From positions 1 through 11,914 of the forward strand of contig JAEXSY010000400.1 in assembly GCA_023440105.1 (NCBI GenBank): a DNA stretch of 11,914 bases, in the 5' to 3' direction. Position numbers and translations under genes: made by a program. Every line of letters begins with the position of its first letter. The first letter of the stretch is position 1. This DNA is from Bacillota bacterium. GTDB lineage: Bacteria > Bacillota > Clostridia > Clostridiales > Clostridiaceae. The notes below the pieces were generated by a model, which was given only the letters and a program-made list of their open reading frames with translations, was not told the origin of the DNA and did not search any database. Shown one piece after another: positions 6,836 to 11,914 of this stretch.

Positions 6836-6872
6836 GCTGTTGATAGAAGCTATCAACAGCCTTGTTTTTTTT
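6836..6872 (+). terminator. Terminator between convergent carD and csp
   Basis: GCTGTTGATAG, loop AAG, CTATCAACAGC (11-bp perfect stem), then CTTGTTTTTTTT on the plus strand: a strong terminator for carD. The T run reaches into the csp stop codon. Read from the minus strand the same hairpin lacks a U run, so it is weaker for csp. Confidence 0.88.
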
Positions 6873-7071
6873 ATAATGCTACTACGTTAGCAGCTTGCTC
6901 TCCTCTTTGACCTTCAACGATGTCAAATTGAACCTTTTGACCTTCTTGAAGAGACTTGAAGCCTTCGCCGGATATTGCAGAATAGTGAACGAATACGTCC
7001 TTTCCGCCTTCAACTTCTATAAAGCCAAAGCCCTTTTCTGCATTAAACCATTTAACTGTACCTTGATTCAT
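6871..7071 (-). CDS. Cold-shock protein, CspA family
   Basis: A 66-residue single cold-shock domain that binds single-stranded nucleic acid and acts as an RNA chaperone. RNP1 is KGFGFIEV and RNP2 VFVHYSAI (family usually VFVHFSAI, so Phe to Tyr at one stacking position). The start MNQGTVKWFN and end GEQAANVVAL are standard. A longer frame extends 15 codons upstream to 7116, but ATG 7071 has GGAGG 8 nt away and gives the normal family length. A leader of about 75 nt lies between the probable promoter and the start; long leaders are common in csp genes and can carry temperature control, though I cannot show that here. No clear terminator separates it from exoA upstream, so read-through is possible. 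Confidence 0.95.
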   Translation of the reverse strand: MNQGTVKWFNAEKGFGFIEVEGGKDVFVHYSAISGEGFKSLQEGQKVQFDIVEGQRGEQAANVVAL

Positions 7072-7152
7072 TAAAAAAACCTCCAAACAAATATCTTTAC
7101 GGTTGTAATATATCAAATTTACATAATTATCTATAGTTACTAACCTTGAATT

Positions 7153-7181
7153 ATGGTAACATAATATAATTTAATTTTCAA
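7153..7181 (-). promoter_or_regulatory. Probable csp promoter
   Basis: TTGAAA (7181-7176), 17-nt spacer, TACCAT (7158-7153), giving a start near 7147. The -10 lies within an inverted repeat ATTATG-GTAA-CATAAT (7150-7165), which could be an operator or chance in AT-rich DNA. Confidence 0.5.
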
Positions 7182-7220
7182 TATAGACAGCCATTTTTTC
7201 ACAAATATTAAACATTTAGG

Positions 7221-7973
7221 TTATTTTATTGTAAGTTCCACAGGGCAGTGATCTGACCCCAAAACCTCTGTATGTATTTTGGCACCCACAAGCCTATCCT
7301 CTAGAGCCTTGGAGGTGCAGAAATAATCAATTCTCCACCCTGCGTTATTTGCCCTGGCATTAAATCGATAGGACCACCAAGAATATACTCCTTCAAGGTC
7401 AGGATAAAAATATCTAAAGGTATCTATAAATCCAGAATCTAAAAATATAGAGAACTTCTCTCTTTCTTCATCGGTAAAGCCTGCATTTCTTCTGTTTGTC
7501 TTAGGATTCTTAAGATCTATCTCCTTGTGAGCCACATTTAAGTCTCCACAAACAATCACTGGCTTAACAGCATCCTTTTCTTTTAAGAAAGCTCTAAAGG
7601 CATCCTCCCATTCCATTCTATATTCTAGTCTAGCTAGCTTTTCCTTAGAGTTTGGAGTGTATACTGTCACCAAATAGAAATCGGAATACTCAAGAGTTAT
7701 AACCCTGCCCTCCTGGTCATGCTCCTCAATATTTATACCATATTCAATGCTGATAGGCTTATGCTTAGTAAATATGGCGGTACCTGAATAACCTTTCCTT
7801 TGGGCATAATTCCAGTATTGATAATAACCGGGAAGCTCTAAATTTATCTGACCTTCCTGAAGCTTGCTTTCTTGAATACAGAAAAAATCTGCATCTACTT
7901 CATTGAAAAAATCCAAAAAGCCTTTCTGAACACAGGCTCTCAATCCGTTAACATTCCACGATATAAATTTCAT
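7221..7973 (-). CDS. exoA: Exodeoxyribonuclease III / class II AP endonuclease
   Basis: DNA repair enzyme cleaving 5' of abasic sites and removing blocked 3' ends in base excision repair. At 250 aa it has the full ExoIII set: SWNVNGLRA at 5-13 (metal-site Asn7), QESK at 34-37 with metal-binding Glu35, TVYTPNS at 103-109, GDLNVAH at 143-149, the DNA-binding WW-SYRFNARANNAGWRIDY region at 199-217, and the catalytic GSDHCP at 239-244. ATG 7973 is chosen over a longer frame starting at 8045: AAAGGTG lies 7 nt before it and MKFISWNVNG is the standard N-terminus. It has its own TTGCAA-17-TATTAT promoter directly after the preceding terminator, so it is a separate unit. Annotated as exoA in Bacillus-type genomes and xth elsewhere. 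Confidence 0.96.
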   Translation of the reverse strand: MKFISWNVNGLRACVQKGFLDFFNEVDADFFCIQESKLQEGQINLELPGYYQYWNYAQRKGYSGTAIFTKHKPISIEYGINIEEHDQEGRVITLEYSDFYLVTVYTPNSKEKLARLEYRMEWEDAFRAFLKEKDAVKPVIVCGDLNVAHKEIDLKNPKTNRRNAGFTDEEREKFSIFLDSGFIDTFRYFYPDLEGVYSWWSYRFNARANNAGWRIDYFCTSKALEDRLVGAKIHTEVLGSDHCPVELTIK

Positions 7974-8043
7974 CACAAAACACCTTTCCTTAATAATTTT
8001 ACTGTCTACTCTCCTATACCTCTGTATAGCTTCTGTTATTAAC

Positions 8044-8072
8044 ATAATAATTGTAATTTAGGTATATTGCAA
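8044..8072 (-). promoter_or_regulatory. Probable exoA promoter
   Basis: TTGCAA (8072-8067), 17-nt spacer, TATTAT (8049-8044). The -35 overlaps the U-rich tail of the preceding terminator, so the two transcription units are packed edge to edge. Leader about 65 nt. Confidence 0.6.
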
Positions 8073-8099
8073 GAAATAAAGCCCCCTTATAGGAGGCCT
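8067..8099 (-). terminator. Terminator of the sigma/anti-sigma operon
   Basis: AGGCCTCC, loop TATAA, GGGGGCTT (8-bp stem with two G-U pairs), then TATTTCTTG on the minus strand, 11 nt past the anti-sigma stop. Confidence 0.75.
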
Positions 8100-8110
8100 C
8101 ATAAAATTAT

Positions 8111-8932
8111 TTAATTCATCAACGCCTTGATATATTCCTCCACCACTTCTAAGGTACTATTTGAGTTAACACCTTCAAAGGCTCCATTAATAATTTGCCC
8201 ATCTTTACCTTCTAAAACTGCAAATCTCATTCCATCCATCAAGCCATATTCAGCTAGATCCTTAAGAAAGAGCTTGCTGTCGTTTTGCTCAAAGTAATGT
8301 TCCTCTGTATATCTTATAGGCATGAATATCCCCTTCATTCCCACTTTAATCTTTGCGATAACATAGGTATCCTCAAGGGTAACTTTTTCACTACCATCTA
8401 ACGCTATCCCTGTAGGAAGTAAAATCTCTATTTTATCTCCTTCCTTTTCCTCTCCTTTAATCATCTTCTCTATGGAAACCGTTGCTATTGCCCTATATTC
8501 GCTGAATCCATCTCCAAAGTCTATCAATATATTTTTAATGTCCAGAACTGTCCCAGAAAATATTGAGTTATTATAGTCATTTACTATTTCCTTCTCTGTG
8601 AGATATATTAAGCTATCGGAAGCACCCCCTCCTAGGATAGCCTGTGTCATATCTTCAGAAGCTACATAGCTCACCTTCACATTACCAGTGGACTCCTTTA
8701 AGGCTATTGACTTATCATCATTGCTTCCTTTTAAAAACAATGTAATTCCTAAAGCTATTATCAGTATGGCCGCAATAATTCCATAGCTTACAGCTTTTTT
8801 CATAATCACTCCTCCTTTATAATTATCAATATTCTCTATTTTGCCTTCTTCTATATGGGAAAGTGTTTTTTCCTTAAAATCCTTACTTATATCTAACTTA
8901 TCAAAAGCCTCTTTATATTTATCACTATTCAT
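8111..8932 (-). CDS. Single-pass membrane protein, putative anti-sigma factor for the adjacent ECF sigma
   Basis: Not recognised by a named motif. The 273-aa product has a charged cytoplasmic N-terminus of about 45 residues (YKEAFDKLDISKDFKEKTL), one hydrophobic helix around 49-67 (YGIIAAILIIALGITLFL), and an extracytoplasmic domain of about 200 residues with no cysteine lipobox. It overlaps the upstream ECF sigma gene by 8 nt (ATGAATAG), and this arrangement, with the short YK.AFDK...S.DFKEK N-terminus, is what clostridial membrane anti-sigma factors look like; binding of sigma by the N-terminal tail is inference. ATG 8932 has AGGAGG 8 nt upstream. An internal ATG at Met44 (8803) has an even better site, AAAGGAGG 7 nt away, and would give a 230-aa form lacking the cytoplasmic tail. 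A terminator follows. Confidence 0.75.
   Translation of the reverse strand: MNSDKYKEAFDKLDISKDFKEKTLSHIEEGKIENIDNYKGGVIMKKAVSYGIIAAILIIALGITLFLKGSNDDKSIALKESTGNVKVSYVASEDMTQAILGGGASDSLIYLTEKEIVNDYNNSIFSGTVLDIKNILIDFGDGFSEYRAIATVSIEKMIKGEEKEGDKIEILLPTGIALDGSEKVTLEDTYVIAKIKVGMKGIFMPIRYTEEHYFEQNDSKLFLKDLAEYGLMDGMRFAVLEGKDGQIINGAFEGVNSNSTLEVVEEYIKALMN
8811..8818 (-). promoter_or_regulatory. Strong internal ribosome binding site in the anti-sigma gene
   Basis: AAAGGAGG, 7 nt before the in-frame ATG of Met44 (8803-8801), just ahead of the membrane helix. It encodes Lys39-Gly40-Gly41 of the long form. It could direct a shorter product with the helix at its N-terminus, or the annotated long start could be the minor one. 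Confidence 0.55.
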
Positions 8933-9410
8933 TAATCATACCTCCTAACTGTGACATCAATATTTTTCTCCCGCGAGATAGTCTTGTGCTTATAGTGGAG
9001 GACTTTTCTTTTAATATTTCTGCTATCTCATTAATTGAATAACCTTCATAATAATAGAGATGAACCGGAGTCCTGTATTTTAAATCAAGGCTTAAAACAG
9101 CATCAATGAGCTCCTCTTCCCCCTTTGGCAGATAGCTTAAATCTTCAGGTATAGGGTTTAAGCTTTTAAAAAAGCCACTTTTTAGATAGTTTTTACTCTT
9201 ATTTATTGCTACTCTTATAAGCCATGCCTTTTCATGCTCCTGACTTTCAAAGGATGGAGCCTTTTGAAAATAGGCTAAAAATACCTCTTGGGCAATATCC
9301 TCCGCCTCATGAAGGCTTTTTACATAGGTTAAGATAAGCTTAACTAGAGTGACAGAATATTTATCAATGGCTTTTTCTAAGCGTTCCTTGAGCTCAAAGG
9401 AATTTTCCAA
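8925..9410 (-). CDS. ECF-family RNA polymerase sigma factor
   Basis: Alternative sigma factor of the group 4 (extracytoplasmic function) type, directing RNA polymerase to promoters of an envelope or stress regulon. About 161 aa. Region 2 includes YVKSLHEAEDIAQEVFLAYF, the diagnostic DxAQEVF core, with EKAWLIRVAINKSKNYLKS after it. Region 4 is a helix-turn-helix in LYYYEGYSINEIAEIL-KEKSSTISTRLSRGRKIL. The ATG at 9419 touches AGGAG with no spacing, so the TTG at 9410, 9 nt from AAAGGAG, is the more likely start. It overlaps the anti-sigma gene by 8 nt, pointing to coupled synthesis. I see no clear self-recognised ECF promoter upstream, but an inverted repeat reaches the ribosome binding site. 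Target regulon unknown. Confidence 0.9.
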   Translation of the reverse strand: MENSFELKERLEKAIDKYSVTLVKLILTYVKSLHEAEDIAQEVFLAYFQKAPSFESQEHEKAWLIRVAINKSKNYLKSGFFKSLNPIPEDLSYLPKGEEELIDAVLSLDLKYRTPVHLYYYEGYSINEIAEILKEKSSTISTRLSRGRKILMSQLGGMINE

Positions 9411-9419
9411 GCTAATCAT

Positions 9420-9455
9420 CTCCTTTCACTTATAATACAATTTAAAGCAGTGAAA
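9420..9455 (-). promoter_or_regulatory. Sigma-gene leader: ribosome binding site and flanking inverted repeat
   Basis: On the minus strand TTTCACT (9455-9449) and AGTGAAA (9430-9424) form 7-bp arms around an 18-nt AT-rich centre holding TATTAT (9437-9432). The right arm runs into AAAGGAG (9426-9420), the ribosome binding site. It may be an operator around a promoter or, if transcribed, a hairpin covering part of the binding site. Confidence 0.35.
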
Positions 9456-9490
9456 AATCTCATTAGAATAAAAATTATTTAGTTACATAA

Positions 9491-9538
9491 CAAAAACACC
9501 TTAAGAAAAGGAGGCTCCTTAGCCTCCTTTTCTTAAGG
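9491..9538 (-). terminator. Terminator overlapping the end of the sensor kinase gene
   Basis: CCTTAAGAAAAGGAGGCT / AGCCTCCTTTTCTTAAGG, an 18-bp perfect stem with a 4-nt loop, followed on the minus strand by TGTTTTTG. The 5' arm encodes the last residues (LRKGG), and the stop codon spans the arm-loop junction. Confidence 0.92.
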
Positions 9539-11195
9539 TCACTTCCATGGTAGTTCCCTTTCCTATTTCACTGATTACCCTTATAGAGCCCTTGTGGTAT
9601 TCTGCAATGTGCTTTACTATAGCTAAACCAAGGCCTGTTCCTCCGGTTTTTTTGGAGTGGCTCTTATCTACCCGATAAAATCTTTCAAAAATTCTTTCTT
9701 GATCTTTTGGAGAAATACCTATTCCTGTATCCTTTAATCGGAGTATTACAGTGTTGTCTTCCTCTTCAAGTTCTACAGAAACCTTACCTTGAGGGATGTT
9801 ATACTTTACGGCATTCTCCATAAGGTTGAAGACAAGCTCCTCCAGCATCCCTTCATTGCCCAAAAGGTAAACCTCCCTATCAGGCAAATCTAGAGTTATA
9901 GACTTTTCAGCCATGGCTCCTGATAACCTTTCTGCTGAGGAATTTATAACTTTAAGAAGATCAACCTCTTTCATACCCTCCTGAAGCTTTCCTTCCTCTA
10001 ATCTAGAGAGCTTCATTATATCCGTTATTATGGTAAGAAGCCTTGAAGCTTCATTTTGAATTTTTTCTGCAAAGCTTTTGGAATCCTCATAGGCTGCCAT
10101 GCCAGTACTGATCATCTCTGCATATCCGGAAATGGAGGTTAAAGGGGTTTTAAGCTCATGAGATACATTAGCAGAGAATTCCCTTCTAATTTTCTCAGCC
10201 TTGTGTTTTTCAGTGACATTTACTAAAAGCAGGATAGCTCCTTGTATAACCCCACCATGATAAACAGGATTTAGGGTGAAGCTATAGACCTTCTCACCCA
10301 TGGTAGTTTCTCCATGAGTTCCCTTTCCCTGAAGAGCTAATTTAAGACTTTCATTAAATATCGTCTTACGGCTCACCTCTATGAAGCTTCTACCTTCATA
10401 GCTCTCATGTGGTGCTCCCACTATATCTAAAAGACTGTTGTTAACAGATAGGACCTTCCCTTTTCCATCAATAATAGCTATACCTTCCGTAGTGTTGCTT
10501 AAAATAAGCTTAATTTTGCTGCTCTGCTCCTTTAGAGTTCTCAGCTGCTCATTTATCCTTGTATTCTGTTCTTCTATTTTATAGTAAAAAGGAGCTAGCT
10601 CTGGATAGGGTGGGATAAACTCCTCATTATTTAGATTAATATCGTTTATTGGACTTGTAATTTTTTTTGTAAGTCTCAAGGCTATGAAAACACATATGCC
10701 TATGATTAATGCCATAAATAAAAATATATAAGGGAGAGCTGAAAAAAATATGGCTCGAAAGCTCCTAGTTGTTATTGCCAATCGAAGGATGGAGCCGTCT
10801 GATAATCTTAGGGCATAATAATATATCCTTTCTAATTGAGTGGAGGATTCCCTTACTTCCTCTCCCGAACCAGCTTTTATAGCTTCCTGTACCTCAGGCC
10901 TCATCAAATGGTTTTCAAGAACATTTTCATCTAGATGACTATCAAAAAGCACGTCTCCCTGGCTATCTATAAGAGTCAACCTATTACTGCTGCCCTTTAA
11001 ATCTAAGTCCTTAAGATAGGTATATTTATCATTAGTATCTTCTATACCTTTGGAAATAATAATAGCCTTTTCCTTAACCTCATCCTTAAGCTGGCTTCGA
11101 AAAAAGCTATAATAATATGCACTGTAAAGAAATGACGCAGCTAAAGCTACAAGGATAGCAAGGATAGACATATTTTTAAATATTTTTTTGTTCAT
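9519..11195 (-). CDS. Sensor histidine kinase, PhoR-like
   Basis: Membrane sensor partner of the response regulator encoded just upstream. The 558 residues divide into TM1 (about 8-28), an extracytoplasmic sensor region (about 30-148), TM2 (about 149-173), a short linker (RLTKKITSPI) in place of a clear full HAMP, a PAS domain (about 225-330, TTEGIAIIDGKGKVLSVN), HisKA with phospho-acceptor His346 in FSANVSHELKTPL, and an ATPase domain with N-box NLMENAVKYN (Asn461), DTGIG at 489-493, FERFYRVD and GTGLGLAIVKHI. This order matches PhoR of the phosphate-starvation system, but other kinases share it and no pst genes are visible, so I give no symbol. ATG 11195 has AGGAGG about 7 nt upstream, encoded in the last codons of the regulator gene. 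The stop codon lies inside the terminator hairpin. Confidence 0.93.
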   Translation of the reverse strand: MNKKIFKNMSILAILVALAASFLYSAYYYSFFRSQLKDEVKEKAIIISKGIEDTNDKYTYLKDLDLKGSSNRLTLIDSQGDVLFDSHLDENVLENHLMRPEVQEAIKAGSGEEVRESSTQLERIYYYALRLSDGSILRLAITTRSFRAIFFSALPYIFLFMALIIGICVFIALRLTKKITSPINDINLNNEEFIPPYPELAPFYYKIEEQNTRINEQLRTLKEQSSKIKLILSNTTEGIAIIDGKGKVLSVNNSLLDIVGAPHESYEGRSFIEVSRKTIFNESLKLALQGKGTHGETTMGEKVYSFTLNPVYHGGVIQGAILLLVNVTEKHKAEKIRREFSANVSHELKTPLTSISGYAEMISTGMAAYEDSKSFAEKIQNEASRLLTIITDIMKLSRLEEGKLQEGMKEVDLLKVINSSAERLSGAMAEKSITLDLPDREVYLLGNEGMLEELVFNLMENAVKYNIPQGKVSVELEEEDNTVILRLKDTGIGISPKDQERIFERFYRVDKSHSKKTGGTGLGLAIVKHIAEYHKGSIRVISEIGKGTTMEVTLRKGG

Positions 11196-11198
11196 ATA

Positions 11199-11870
11199 CT
11201 AACCTCCTATCTTATAGCCTACTCCTCTAACAGTTTCTATGATGCTTCCTAGAGACCCCAGCTTATGTCTCAGGGTCTTTATATGCATATCTACAGTCCT
11301 GGTTTCCCCTTGAAAATCGAAGCCCCATATAGCATCCATTATTTTATCTCTGCTCAAAACAATTCCTTTATTCTGCAGGAGGTAATATAGCAGCTCAAAC
11401 TCCTTATAAGTGAGGACTACCTCCTCTCCAGAAGCATAAACAGTTCTGCTCTTATTATTGACAATAAGCTCCTTGTAGCTGAGAATATCATTGCTTTGTG
11501 GGCTGCTTCTTCTAAGGACAGCCTTTATTCTCGATATAAGCTCCAGCACTCCAAAGGGCTTGGTTATATAATCATCAGCACCTAAATCTAACCCCTTAAC
11601 CTTATCCAGCTCTGAGGCTTTTGCCGTAAGGAGTATAACCGGTATGTGAGCTGTATGAGGATTCATTCTCAGCCTTCTAAGGATTTCAGTTCCTTCTATA
11701 TCAGGAAGCATAATATCTAAAAGCACCAAATCCGGAAGCTCCCCATTTAAAGCATGGAAAAAGCCTTCTCCTTCTTCAAAACCAAGAGCCTCAAATCCAG
11801 AAGACTTTAAGGCATAAAGTATAAGCTCTCTAATATTTTCTTCATCCTCAACACAAAAAATCCTGCTCAC
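11199..11870 (-). CDS. Response regulator, OmpR/PhoB family (PhoP-like)
   Basis: DNA-binding partner of the downstream kinase. 223 aa: receiver domain about 1-120 with acidic pocket VEDEE (7-11), phospho-acceptor Asp52 in LLDIMLPD, Thr82, and Lys104 in ITKPFG; then a winged-helix domain about 128-223 with LTYKEFELLYYLL, TRTVDMHIKTLRHKL as the recognition helix region, and the wing ending IETVRGVGYKIGG. The start is GTG at 11870, with AGGAG 8 nt upstream; an ATG just before it is out of frame. The final codons supply the ribosome binding site of the kinase gene, 3 nt downstream, so the pair is coupled. The 44 bases to the right edge hold no identifiable promoter, and an upstream co-transcribed gene cannot be excluded. 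Confidence 0.94.
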   Translation of the reverse strand: MSRIFCVEDEENIRELILYALKSSGFEALGFEEGEGFFHALNGELPDLVLLDIMLPDIEGTEILRRLRMNPHTAHIPVILLTAKASELDKVKGLDLGADDYITKPFGVLELISRIKAVLRRSSPQSNDILSYKELIVNNKSRTVYASGEEVVLTYKEFELLYYLLQNKGIVLSRDKIMDAIWGFDFQGETRTVDMHIKTLRHKLGSLGSIIETVRGVGYKIGG

Positions 11871-11914
11871 ATAAACAACTCCTATCTATTCATAGCTTTT
11901 ATGCTCTCCAGTAA

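Noticed and set aside
7150..7165. Inverted repeat ATTATG-GTAA-CATAAT at the csp -10 as a specific operator
   Set aside because: Short 6-bp A/T-rich arms are common in this sequence; noted with the promoter but not claimed as a regulatory site.
9519..11870. Firm naming of the two-component pair as phoP-phoR
   Set aside because: Domain order fits, but no pst, phoU or other phosphate genes are in the window and WalK/ResE-like kinases share the layout.

Overview
The window is AT-rich, densely packed DNA with strong AGGAGG-type ribosome binding sites, occasional TTG and GTG starts and many hairpin-plus-U-run terminators. Together with the gene families present (UppP, CarD, a PhoP/PhoR-type pair, a small cold-shock protein, an ECF sigma factor), this points to a low-GC Gram-positive bacterium, most likely a Clostridium-type Clostridia. 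That assignment is inference from style and content. I see no tRNA, rRNA, CRISPR array, insertion sequence or prophage gene.

Layout: every gene except carD lies on the minus strand, so the window reads right to left. (1) 11870-9519: response regulator followed 3 nt later by its sensor histidine kinase, closed by an 18-bp perfect terminator whose arm contains the kinase stop codon. (2) 9410-8111: ECF sigma factor overlapping by 8 nt a single-pass membrane protein that looks like its anti-sigma factor, closed by a terminator. (3) 7973-7221: exodeoxyribonuclease III (AP endonuclease) with its own promoter. (4) 7071-6871: CspA-type cold-shock protein, convergent with (5) 6292-6774 (+): a CarD-family RNA polymerase-binding protein that probably starts at TTG. 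(6) A long AT-rich intergenic region, 5692-6291, with palindromes but no gene. (7) 5688-3964: alpha-phosphoglucomutase-type phospho-sugar mutase. (8) 3729-2917: undecaprenyl-diphosphatase UppP. (9) 2645 to the left edge: a three-gene ABC exporter operon (ATPase, then two ABC-2-type permeases, the last cut by the window edge).

The most notable element is the leader of the ABC exporter operon (about 2645-2464, minus strand). It carries conserved ykkC-family riboswitch segments (CUAGGGUUCC, GGUCCAAGCGAUACA, an AGAAAAG-loop hairpin) followed by a terminator that shares bases with the riboswitch's last helix, so ligand binding should turn the operon on. Its details favour the ykkC subtype-2 group (ppGpp or PRPP sensors) over guanidine-I, and the adjacent NatA-like exporter makes ppGpp the best guess. 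If so, this is a starvation-induced exporter of unknown substrate.

Most other genes are ordinary housekeeping or envelope/stress functions: UppP recycles the lipid carrier of wall synthesis, the phosphoglucomutase feeds UDP-glucose for envelope glycans, and the two signalling pairs sense extracytoplasmic conditions. Smaller points worth a look are a CarD protein without any tryptophan, a second strong translation start inside the anti-sigma gene, and a Fur-box-like palindrome in the uppP leader.
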